In this document: one piece after another, positions 33,737 through 42,179 of the stretch
Layout of the letters: the number at the start of each line of letters is the position of its first letter
How positions within the stretch are numbered: the first letter of the stretch is position 1
Assembly: GCA_937884995.1 (NCBI GenBank)
Contig: CAKZZL010000036.1
Location: forward strand, 62,001 to 126,000
Length of the DNA: 64,000 nucleotides
Direction: 5' to 3'
Origin: an uncultured Clostridia bacterium
GTDB taxonomy: Bacteria > Bacillota > Clostridia > Oscillospirales > Acutalibacteraceae
The notes under the pieces: generated by a model
The model's input: the letters and a program-made list of their open reading frames with translations, nothing else
What the model was told of the DNA's origin: nothing
Database searches by the model: none
Program-made: the position numbers and the translations under genes

Positions 33737-35605
33737 TTAATATGTTCTGTCACCTATAGGATTGAATACGGAGCCACCCTCCGGTTCACCCCATCTTATA
33801 TATTTTTCTCCAATTTCTGTTGGTTGTACTATATCAAGTACTGTGCCGTATCCTTGATCAACAATATATTGTCCATCTGCAGTCTTATCAACAATAATCT
33901 TTCTGACAAGGACATTATCGCTATTAAAGTATGGTGTAGGATCTCCTTCGCTGAATTCATAGGTAGTACCTGAATATGTATAACTGGAACTGTTTGCAGT
34001 ATAAGCCGAAGGCTCAACTGTTCCTGTATAATAAAGTTCATTAATAGCTTTCATTTTCTTTATAAGTGCTGCACCATATGAATAGCCTTCTTTTCCGTCG
34101 ATAACAGCATCTATAAAGTATTTAAGAAGGTCGAGGCCTTTTGACGAAACATCGGCGCCGTCAACAGAACCATCCTCTGTATATCCGCCATAGAAATAGG
34201 CCATATCCCCGGCATTGAATACTCTGTATGTTTCAGTCGAGCCTCCCTGATTATATATTTTTACAATAACATTACCATTAAAATATATCTTATTGGCGGG
34301 AACAGAAACACCATCGCATTTAAGTCCGCCTTTATTTAACGGCAGTGGATCCGTACGCGACGTAAGTCCGTTGGAACCTTCACCTATCATAACTGTTCCA
34401 AGTCTGTATCTGTTACCAAATGTACTTACAAGTGCATTCCATGAGTCTGTAATTGTGGATATAATATTCCCGCCGACTGTATATTGCTTAGTATAATAAA
34501 CAGCCATTGTTATATTGCCGTCAACTACTATCTCATCTCCATAAAGACCTACTGAGTTGTAGTAACCATTTGTAGGAGTAACATCAAGTCCGCACTCTCT
34601 TAAGAAAAGATCACCGGCGGAAGCAAAGATATAATAATTGTGGGCATTTTCGCGTGTGTAAATAACATTTGAACTTGTTGGCTTTGCCAAAACCAGGTTA
34701 CCGCTTGCTGTTTTGGTATACATATCGATTGTAACCGATGAACCATAGAAATATATGAATATTGACTTAATGATAGATTTTCTTAAAATTTCAAGAAATC
34801 TGAAAATAAAGAATCTATGGTTGCTTGATGGTCTCAAATCTGTTCCTTCAATATCAACAACGTGGGTTGTCTTAAGGAACATGTTTGCCCTTTCCGCACT
34901 TGAATAATTATCTATTGTACTTGATGTGTACGCATTTGTGGAAAGAACACCATCATCATCATAGAATGTTAACGGGACAGTTGTTTCCGGCATTGCCAAA
35001 TATCCTGTAACAACTCGTGTCGAGTCATTTGCATTGCTTTCATCTCTTGTTCCGTCACTGTTTAGGACTATGTCTCCGTTATAACTTTTGGCAGTGCTTC
35101 TGAATACTTTTACATAGCTTTCCTGTTCAGACTGATTTCCCTGTGCATCAGTTACATTAATTATCTCAACGCCATTACCTATCTGCACCTTGAACTCTCC
35201 GATTGTTGATGAGGTTGGAGATGTTGTAAAAGTAAGTCCCTTCCATTGACCCGTACCGGCATCCTTTTTTGGTGCAATATATATTGTGTTTGTAGTAATA
35301 ATTGCGTTATTCCCTGCAGACTCACTGGTCTTAATATAATTAATCATTTTCACAAGGTTAGACTGCGCACCATTTTCAACAGAGTCGCTATCTGCTGTCT
35401 GGTAAGCATATGATGCTGTCTCAACTCCTGCTCTTGCAAAATAGTAAGCCTGCTGCCTGCTGTTCATATATCTGACATTGATATATTGATTATATGCATA
35501 CATATATACAGCAGTGGCTAATACAGATAAAATGGCCATAACCATCAATACAGCAGGCAATGCTACACCTTCTGTATTTTTAAGATATTTTTTCATCTTT
35601 TTCAT
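33737..35605 (-). CDS. PilX/GspK-like minor pilin (622 aa)
   Basis: 622 residues from the ATG at 35605 (AAAGGAG upstream). The leader ends NTEG and the mature helix starts VALPAVLMVMAILSVLATAVYMYA. The +5 position is Ala, not Glu, as in GspK/PilX-type tip pilins. The next segment SRQQAYYFARAGVETA is the typical PilX_N continuation. The large outer domain is Ser/Thr/Tyr-rich. It probably sits at the filament tip with the 445- and 1313-residue pilins encoded downstream. Confidence 0.82.
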   Translation of the reverse strand: MKKMKKYLKNTEGVALPAVLMVMAILSVLATAVYMYAYNQYINVRYMNSRQQAYYFARAGVETASYAYQTADSDSVENGAQSNLVKMINYIKTSESAGNNAIITTNTIYIAPKKDAGTGQWKGLTFTTSPTSSTIGEFKVQIGNGVEIINVTDAQGNQSEQESYVKVFRSTAKSYNGDIVLNSDGTRDESNANDSTRVVTGYLAMPETTVPLTFYDDDGVLSTNAYTSSTIDNYSSAERANMFLKTTHVVDIEGTDLRPSSNHRFFIFRFLEILRKSIIKSIFIYFYGSSVTIDMYTKTASGNLVLAKPTSSNVIYTRENAHNYYIFASAGDLFLRECGLDVTPTNGYYNSVGLYGDEIVVDGNITMAVYYTKQYTVGGNIISTITDSWNALVSTFGNRYRLGTVMIGEGSNGLTSRTDPLPLNKGGLKCDGVSVPANKIYFNGNVIVKIYNQGGSTETYRVFNAGDMAYFYGGYTEDGSVDGADVSSKGLDLLKYFIDAVIDGKEGYSYGAALIKKMKAINELYYTGTVEPSAYTANSSSYTYSGTTYEFSEGDPTPYFNSDNVLVRKIIVDKTADGQYIVDQGYGTVLDIVQPTEIGEKYIRWGEPEGGSVFNPIGDRTY

Positions 35606-35646
35606 TATGGTACTCCTTTCTGCCTCAGCAACGCGTCGAAACATTA

Positions 35647-37341
35647 CTAAACAATAACTCTAATAAGTTCCTCTAAACTTGTTCTGCCTTCGTTTATAAC
35701 CTTGTAAAGGCCTTCATCTTTCATTGTATGCATGCCTTGCTTTAATGCCAGTTCTCTTATGTGAGCAACATTTTCTCTGTCAAGGATCATGCGTTTCATT
35801 TCTTCTGAAACTGTCAGGAATTCAAAGACAGCTTCTCTTCCTTTATATCCGGTATTGTTGCATGTTAAGCAGCCTACCGATTTATATAAAGTATATGATT
35901 CCTGATGGTATCCATATGTTTCCAAGTCAGGAACTATCTTTTTAAGTTCTTCATGTGAGATTACATATTCTTCTTTACACTTAGGGCAAAGTCTGCGCAC
36001 AAGACGCTGAGCAAGCACACCTACAAGTGAGGATGCAACAAGGAAAGGCTCTACACCCATCTCATCAAGACGTGTAACCGCACTTGGCGCATCATTTGTA
36101 TGCAAAGTTGAAAGAACCATGTGTCCTGTAAGAGATGCCTCAATAGCAATCTTTGCTGTCTCAGCGTCACGAATCTCACCGACAAGGACGATATCCGGGT
36201 CGGAACGGAGAACAGAACGAAGAGCTGCGGCGAATGTCATACCTGCACGGTTATTCATCTGACACTGGTTAATACCGGCCATACGACGCTCAACAGGGTC
36301 CTCAAGAGTAATAACATTCTTATCAATTGTGCTTATTTCAGCAAGTGTTGCATAAAGGGTTGTGGATTTACCGGAACCGGTAGGTCCTGTAACCAATATG
36401 AACCCGTATGGCATGTGGATTGCATGGTTGAATCTATCAAATTGTCTCGGGCTGAATCTCAAATCCTTTATAGTTAAGACTTTGCTGGAATCACGTTCCA
36501 AAAGTCTCAATACGACTTTTTCGCCGAAAACGGTAGGCATTGTTGCAATACGAAGGTCTATATTTCTGTCTTCATATTTAACTGTGGCACGACCGTCCTG
36601 AGGTATTCTGTGTTCTGCTATATCCATACCGCCTACGACCTTGATTCTGGATACAACTGCATTGAACATCTTTATTGGGTTCTGTAATATTTCCTGTAAG
36701 ACACCATCTATACGGAATCTTACACGCATATATTTTTCAAGAGCTTCAATATGAATATCGGATGCGCCTGATTTAATCGCATTGTTGATAATCTGATTAA
36801 CTAGCTGAACTGCCGGCTTATCTTCGATGTTTTCCTCGATAACTTCGACTGTTTCAGTAGTCTCTTCTTCCTCTTCTTCATAATTTGAAATATCGGAATT
36901 GAGTCTTGCAAAGTTTTCAATTGCAGCCACAAGTTCCATATCCGCAGCAACTACCGGTTCTATTTCATGCCCTGTAATCATGCGCAGATTATCAATTGTC
37001 AGAATGTCATTCGGGTTGCGCATTGCAACATATATAACGTTATTTTCCTCATATAGAGGAAGAACGTTATCACGCAATGCCATCTCAGGTGTAATAAGAT
37101 TTGCGACTGCAAGGTTAACACCTACTGCATCAATTGAAACAAACTTATGTCCTGTTTTTTTGGCAAGTGTCCGGGCTACATCTTCTTCAGTACAATAACC
37201 GAGCTGAACAAGTATGGCACCAACCATCTGCTTGCTGCCTTTTTGAACTGCCAAAGCTTCTTCTAATTGTTCAATTGTAACTACGCCTTCTTTAATGAGC
37301 CAAGAGCTCAGGCTTCCGGGTATAAGTACCTCAGTTCCCAT
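35647..37341 (-). CDS. pilB: Pilus extension ATPase PilB
   Basis: 564 residues from the ATG at 37341. A TTG at 37353 with an AAGGCGG-like site is an alternative start. The N-terminal MshEN/GspE_N-type domain (about 7-70) has the spaced L/G pattern known from c-di-GMP-binding MshEN domains. The ATPase domain has Walker A GPTGSGKST (319-327), an Asp box, Walker B VLVGEIRD and the STLHTND His box. Two CXXC pairs (CPKC, CLTC) form the zinc site near the C terminus. It powers pilus extension together with PilC and PilM. Confidence 0.94.
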   Translation of the reverse strand: MGTEVLIPGSLSSWLIKEGVVTIEQLEEALAVQKGSKQMVGAILVQLGYCTEEDVARTLAKKTGHKFVSIDAVGVNLAVANLITPEMALRDNVLPLYEENNVIYVAMRNPNDILTIDNLRMITGHEIEPVVAADMELVAAIENFARLNSDISNYEEEEEETTETVEVIEENIEDKPAVQLVNQIINNAIKSGASDIHIEALEKYMRVRFRIDGVLQEILQNPIKMFNAVVSRIKVVGGMDIAEHRIPQDGRATVKYEDRNIDLRIATMPTVFGEKVVLRLLERDSSKVLTIKDLRFSPRQFDRFNHAIHMPYGFILVTGPTGSGKSTTLYATLAEISTIDKNVITLEDPVERRMAGINQCQMNNRAGMTFAAALRSVLRSDPDIVLVGEIRDAETAKIAIEASLTGHMVLSTLHTNDAPSAVTRLDEMGVEPFLVASSLVGVLAQRLVRRLCPKCKEEYVISHEELKKIVPDLETYGYHQESYTLYKSVGCLTCNNTGYKGREAVFEFLTVSEEMKRMILDRENVAHIRELALKQGMHTMKDEGLYKVINEGRTSLEELIRVIV

Positions 37342-37384
37342 TAAATTAACCAACTTTCCGCCTTTTAAGAAAATTATACCTGTC

Positions 37385-37930
37385 TTATTTTGTGAAATTA
37401 ACAATAGTCATTGATGCTGTAACTGTATCATCACCATTTGTAACCATTGTAAAATCGTCAATCCTTGCAATTTCTTTTTGTGAAACAACATATGCGCAGA
37501 ATTTCTTAACATTTGATTCTTTGCCCACCAATGTAATTTTTGTTCTTGCTGCATTTACAGTTCCTTCAGTTGCCATTCCGCCTACATCCAGTTCCTGTAT
37601 TGTCAAGTCATATTCTCTGCAAAGATCATCAATATCCAAAGTATATCCAATAACGGAATATGTTCCGTTATCCTTTATAACTTCATCATATTTAGCTTTT
37701 TGTGCCTCATAATATTCAGAATTATCTCTAAGCGCTCTAAGACTTGTAAGCAAACTTATTCTTTCGCTGTATGCATTAACTGATGTATCAAGTTCCTCTT
37801 TTAGAACTATTGTCTTTTGAAATGTGAACCAGCCTGCTACACAAAGGATAATCATCAAAAGCACCATAAGTATGGCAACGATAATTGAATCATTTCCCTT
37901 GAGGGAGGATAAATCTATCTTTTTATTCAT
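37385..37930 (-). CDS. pilO: PilO-like pilus alignment protein
   Basis: 181 residues. A short cytoplasmic N terminus, one membrane helix (about 16-38), a coiled-coil region (about 40-85), and a small alpha-beta domain. Sequence identity to known PilO is not visible by eye; the call rests on topology, size and position directly after a PilN-like gene and before pilB. PilO pairs with PilN to link PilM to the pilus. Confidence 0.72.
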   Translation of the reverse strand: MNKKIDLSSLKGNDSIIVAILMVLLMIILCVAGWFTFQKTIVLKEELDTSVNAYSERISLLTSLRALRDNSEYYEAQKAKYDEVIKDNGTYSVIGYTLDIDDLCREYDLTIQELDVGGMATEGTVNAARTKITLVGKESNVKKFCAYVVSQKEIARIDDFTMVTNGDDTVTASMTIVNFTK

Positions 37931-37943
37931 TCTTTATTCCTCC

Positions 37944-38720
37944 TTATCCTTCAGCTGCAGCTGTGGTATCTTCTGCTGCTTCTGCACTTGTTTCTTCAGC
38001 AGGAGCCGTTGTTGTTTCCTCAGCACTGTTTTCTGCTGTTTCACCTTCACTTGTGCCTTCGGCAGGAGCTGCTGTTGTCTCTTCTGCTGTTGTAGGCTCT
38101 GTTGTCATCAATATGCCGTTTTCATCGAACTCAATCACAGCATCTGTAAGGGACACAACAATTGTAAACGTATATGTTTCAGTTTGGTCTTGTACAGGCA
38201 TTCCGTTATTAGCAATTTCTACTTGCTTAACGCAGCCCTGATACACATCCATCTCCTTAAATGTCTTAGCATAGGCATTAAGTTCATTTACTGCAGAACG
38301 AAGAGTAAGTGCTGAAGGAAGTTCTCCTGTAATCACACAAACAGCAGTATTTTGCCAGTTCTGAGTGCTGATTGCAGTTATTTGAATATTTTCAGGTCTG
38401 GCTGCCTGTACCATTGATATAAATTCCATAGCACTGACATCACGTGCTTTTATCGCATCAACTCTGGCCTGTGCCGCCTGGAGTTCATCATATGTTACTT
38501 TGTATTGCTGCAGTTCCTCTATTTGTGCTTCTAAAATAGCATTTTGCTTTGCAACTTTCTTTATTTGTGCATTCAAGATCATGTATCTTGCTGCAATACC
38601 TGCATATACTATTAAGAGACAGAAGAGAACTATAACTGCAACTTTTTCAATAAGGTCTTTTCTCTTTTTTGAAATAAGACTTTTTCTGTAACTGGCCGGT
38701 AAAAGACTTACCTTAAACAC
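37944..38720 (-). CDS. pilN: PilN-like pilus alignment protein with TTAPAE-rich tail
   Basis: 258 residues. The N terminus FKVSLLPASYR resembles the INLLP/NLLP motif by which PilN docks in PilM. A membrane helix (about 24-46) and coiled coil (about 47-90) follow, then an alpha-beta domain to about 210. The last 48 residues are low-complexity Thr/Ala/Glu repeats (TTAPAE, EETTA), unusual for PilN and probably a flexible extension through the cell wall. It starts three bases after pilM. Confidence 0.82.
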   Translation of the reverse strand: MFKVSLLPASYRKSLISKKRKDLIEKVAVIVLFCLLIVYAGIAARYMILNAQIKKVAKQNAILEAQIEELQQYKVTYDELQAAQARVDAIKARDVSAMEFISMVQAARPENIQITAISTQNWQNTAVCVITGELPSALTLRSAVNELNAYAKTFKEMDVYQGCVKQVEIANNGMPVQDQTETYTFTIVVSLTDAVIEFDENGILMTTEPTTAEETTAAPAEGTSEGETAENSAEETTTAPAEETSAEAAEDTTAAAEG

Positions 38721-38723
38721 TGA

Positions 38724-39683
38724 CTATCCCTCCAATCCTGAAATTGCAACACTGATGCATGCTGCATATTTATTTATATTATCTATGCCCTCGGACTGGT
38801 ATTCCGGATAAAGACTCGGTATTTCCACCGGTATTGCTATGTTTTCCTGTATTAAAGGAAGAATCTGATCATCATATTTTGTGTTTGAAATGAAATATAC
38901 TTTTTCAATTGGAAGGTCGTTTTGCATAGAGAAGTATGTAATTGTGGATGATGTCTCAGACATCAAAAATGTCCTTGCAGTATCCAAATCCTCTTCTTCA
39001 ATACCGGTCTTAAAGAGCTGAGATACAGCATATCTGTTTTTCTCCGGTATTGTTATTGAACGGACCATATCAATTTGATCATCTTTTACTACAATAAAAT
39101 TGAGAACATCATCAGTACAGTTTACAAGAAGATATTTTTGGCCATCAGCCACGGGCTTTACAGCTCTTACATATGCAAGTAGTGATGAATCTATATCATT
39201 TATTGTAAGTCTGGCAGCTGTAAAGTTATTGATATACCCTTCAAGCATCTGTCCGCGGGCTCCTATGAGCATAACGTTATATTCATCCATGTTTTCCTGG
39301 CTTTTTGTCTCTTTTGCTATTACAAAATCCAGTTCCATTTCCGAAATCGGGATAGGAATAAATTCCTGTGCCTGGAGCATTACCATATTGCGAAGCTTAT
39401 CAGTATCGACCTTTGGGAATGTGGCATATCTCATTATGACATTCTCATTGTTTACACCCACACATACATTTGTGCTTTGGAAATTGCCGGAGCCGATCAA
39501 TTGAGTGATAGATTCATTAAATTTATCAGCATCCCGGATAAAGCCCTCATCTATGATTCCGTCTGCAAGCGGAACATATCCCATCGCAAGGATTCTGTAG
39601 TTGTTATCATGGCGGGTAACTTCGACTGCTCTGATTTCCGTTGTGGAAATCTCACAGCCAATCATACTTTTAATTTTTGCCAT
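38724..39683 (-). CDS. pilM: Actin-like pilus assembly protein PilM
   Basis: 319 residues. Actin-fold ATP-binding protein on the inner face; it binds the PilN N terminus and links to PilB/PilC. The N-terminal GCEISTTEIRAVEVT is the phosphate-1-like segment, and MLQAQEFIPIPISEMELD is a typical PilM segment. Directly upstream of pilN. Confidence 0.92.
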   Translation of the reverse strand: MAKIKSMIGCEISTTEIRAVEVTRHDNNYRILAMGYVPLADGIIDEGFIRDADKFNESITQLIGSGNFQSTNVCVGVNNENVIMRYATFPKVDTDKLRNMVMLQAQEFIPIPISEMELDFVIAKETKSQENMDEYNVMLIGARGQMLEGYINNFTAARLTINDIDSSLLAYVRAVKPVADGQKYLLVNCTDDVLNFIVVKDDQIDMVRSITIPEKNRYAVSQLFKTGIEEEDLDTARTFLMSETSSTITYFSMQNDLPIEKVYFISNTKYDDQILPLIQENIAIPVEIPSLYPEYQSEGIDNINKYAACISVAISGLEG

Positions 39684-39727
39684 AGTATCTTCTCCTATAC
39701 ATATATGTGAAATCAGATTTATCTTTA

Positions 39728-40936
39728 TTATGCACCCATTGATGTAGATGCTGTAAGCATGGGAACGTAAAGAGCTATAAGCATACCGCCGACAAGGACA
39801 CCGACGAATACAAGTGCAATAGGCTCAATCATTGCACGAAGGTTACGCGAAGTAATCTCAACATCTTCCTCAAAGAACTCAGCAACCTTGTCAAGCATTT
39901 CCGGCAAAGTACCTGCTTCTTCACCGATGGCCGTCATACCGGTTACCATCGGTGGGAAAAGTCCTGATTTATCAAGCGCATCTGCCAAAGACTTACCTTC
40001 CTCGACATCGGATATAGCGTCATTTACTGCTGCAGCAAGTTTGTCACTGCCTGATGTTGGGCCTGCGCTCTTCATTGCGTCAACGGCTGTAACACCGCCT
40101 GCAAGAAGGGTAGCAAGTGTACGGCAAAATCTTGCAACTACCATTTTGGTAATAAATGAACCAAACATAGGCATCGTAAGTTTGTGTGCTTCCCATAATC
40201 TATGACCTGCCGGACTTTTAACGAAAACAACAATCGGAACAATTATTATCGCAGCAGTGAAGATCCACTTGAGAGGCTCGCCCCTGATGCTGTCCGATGC
40301 ATTGAATATGAACTGGGAAAGTCCGTTAAGTTCAACAGATGTATTCATCATGTTTTTAAATGTCGGAACCATGAACACAAGCATTGCAATAAGAATTACA
40401 ATAGCCATTATTGCCACTGTTCTAGGATATGAATATGCCGACTTTATATTTTTTTCAAGATTCTTTTGTCTTTGAAGCTGGTCTGCAAGTGAAACGAGTG
40501 CCTGTTCCATAATACCGCCTGTTTCACCGGCTGCTACCATGGCTACAAAGAGTTCAGGGAATATTTTCGGAAACTTTGCAAATGCCTGTGACATTGGAGT
40601 ACCGCTCTCTATATCCTCGGATATATCAGATATTGCATCTGCCAGACGTGCATTTTCTGTCTGCTTTGCAAGTGTATTAAGTGAACGTGTAAGCGGAACA
40701 CCTGCGGAAAGCATTGCTGCAAGCTGTTTACAGAAAACTGCAATTTCAGTTGTTGTTACCTTTTTTCCGCCTTTGGTTTTTTTCTTACCTGCTGAGGTTT
40801 TTTTCTCAACAAGATTTGTTACAATAACACCGGCATCACGGAGTTTATCCATCGCAATGGCATTGGAGTCAGCTACAACTTCACCATGGACCTGCTGGCC
40901 TTGTTTATTCAGACCGTCATATGCAAAATATGCCAT
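39728..40936 (-). CDS. pilC: Pilus inner-membrane platform protein PilC
   Basis: 402 residues. It has two GspF domains, cytoplasmic helical parts at about 68-190 and 270-390, each followed by a membrane helix, and a third helix near 220. The KQLAAMLSAGVPL and FCRTLATLLAGGV segments mark the starts of the repeats. The N-terminal linker has a Lys-rich stretch (KKTKGGKK). It is the rotating or anchoring platform for PilB and PilT. Confidence 0.94.
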   Translation of the reverse strand: MAYFAYDGLNKQGQQVHGEVVADSNAIAMDKLRDAGVIVTNLVEKKTSAGKKKTKGGKKVTTTEIAVFCKQLAAMLSAGVPLTRSLNTLAKQTENARLADAISDISEDIESGTPMSQAFAKFPKIFPELFVAMVAAGETGGIMEQALVSLADQLQRQKNLEKNIKSAYSYPRTVAIMAIVILIAMLVFMVPTFKNMMNTSVELNGLSQFIFNASDSIRGEPLKWIFTAAIIIVPIVVFVKSPAGHRLWEAHKLTMPMFGSFITKMVVARFCRTLATLLAGGVTAVDAMKSAGPTSGSDKLAAAVNDAISDVEEGKSLADALDKSGLFPPMVTGMTAIGEEAGTLPEMLDKVAEFFEEDVEITSRNLRAMIEPIALVFVGVLVGGMLIALYVPMLTASTSMGA

Positions 40937-40992
40937 GCTTATTCCCCCTTAAATTTCAAAATCTATCTATTTGATTAAACTGAATATTTAAA

Positions 40993-42099
40993 TTAATATC
41001 CCATTGTAGACATAAGGCGCATTACTTCTTTCTGGTCTACACAGAACTCCATAACGGATTCTTTTGTTATCTTTTGCTGTTTCAAAAGACTTAGAAGTGC
41101 TTGATCCATTGTCTGCATACCCTGAGCTGAACCTACCTGCATTGAGGCATAAAGCTGATGTTCTTTTTCTTCACGGATAAGGTTCTTAATAGCTGCGGTA
41201 TCAACCATATATTCAACTGCGCAGACACGTCCGCGTCCGTTAATGGTTGGTATAAGCTGCTGGGATATAACTGCCTTAAGTGAGTTTGCAAGCTGCGAAC
41301 GAATCTGACCCTTTTGTTCTGAGGGGAAAGAATCGACAATACGTGAAATCGTAAGTGGCGCAGTCTGCGTGTGAAGGGTTGAGAAAACAAGGTGTCCTGT
41401 CTCTGCTGCTGTTACCGCAATAGATATACTTTCGGGGTCTCTCATCTCACCTATCATAATCGTATCAGGGTCATGACGAAGTACCGTTCTCAAAGCATTT
41501 GCAAAGCTTTTCGTGTCCGTTCCTATCTCACGTTGTCTGATAGTAGACTTTTTATGTACATGCAAAAACTCGATAGGGTCCTCAACCGTTACTATATTTG
41601 TCTCATAATGTTCATTGATATAATTCAGCATTGCTGCCAAGGTTGTAGACTTACCTGACCCTGTAGGGCCCGTAACCAAAACAAGTCCTCTTGGAAGATT
41701 GCAAAGTCTCTTGACATCCGAAGGAAGTCCCAGTTTGTCAAGTTCGGGAATAGAGAATGGAATCGCTCTGAAAACAGCTGCAATAGTTCCTCTTTGTACA
41801 ATGACATTTCCACGGAAACGCGCGCATTCCGGAACGGATATTGCAAGGTCAAGTTCCCATTCTTCCTCAAATTCACGGCGTTGACGGTCTGTTATTACTT
41901 GAAGAAGTAATTGTTCAACATCTTCCGGCATAAGTCTGGGCAAGTCATTTTGCCTTATCAAATCACCGTTTATACGTATACAAGGTTCTATTCCGCTTAC
42001 AATATGCAGGTCAGAACCGCCTTTTTCTACTGTTCTACGAAGCAAGTCATCAAGTCTTACAGGGTAGTTACTAAATTTACCTGAGAAATGCAAAATCAA
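40993..42099 (-). CDS. pilT: Pilus retraction ATPase PilT
   Basis: 368 residues. Walker A GPTGSGKST (144-152), Walker B, Asp and His boxes (STLHTQTA) are present, and the PilT-specific AIRNLIRE-type motif reads AIKNLIREEKEHQLYASMQ. This motif distinguishes retraction ATPases from PilB. Its presence indicates retractable pili, hence twitching, tight adhesion or DNA uptake are possible. First ATPase of the operon, upstream of pilC. Confidence 0.94.
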   Translation of the reverse strand: MILHFSGKFSNYPVRLDDLLRRTVEKGGSDLHIVSGIEPCIRINGDLIRQNDLPRLMPEDVEQLLLQVITDRQRREFEEEWELDLAISVPECARFRGNVIVQRGTIAAVFRAIPFSIPELDKLGLPSDVKRLCNLPRGLVLVTGPTGSGKSTTLAAMLNYINEHYETNIVTVEDPIEFLHVHKKSTIRQREIGTDTKSFANALRTVLRHDPDTIMIGEMRDPESISIAVTAAETGHLVFSTLHTQTAPLTISRIVDSFPSEQKGQIRSQLANSLKAVISQQLIPTINGRGRVCAVEYMVDTAAIKNLIREEKEHQLYASMQVGSAQGMQTMDQALLSLLKQQKITKESVMEFCVDQKEVMRLMSTMGY

Positions 42100-42179
42100 T
42101 CAACCCTTCAATATTTCTCTAAAATAACGGCTTATCGGGGTACGTATTTCGCACCCCTATTAAACCCCTTTGTCTTTAA

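Noticed and set aside
35647..37404. Starting PilB at the TTG at 37404
   Set aside because: It would overlap pilO by 20 bases and add residues without family similarity; ATG 37341 or TTG 37353 fit better.
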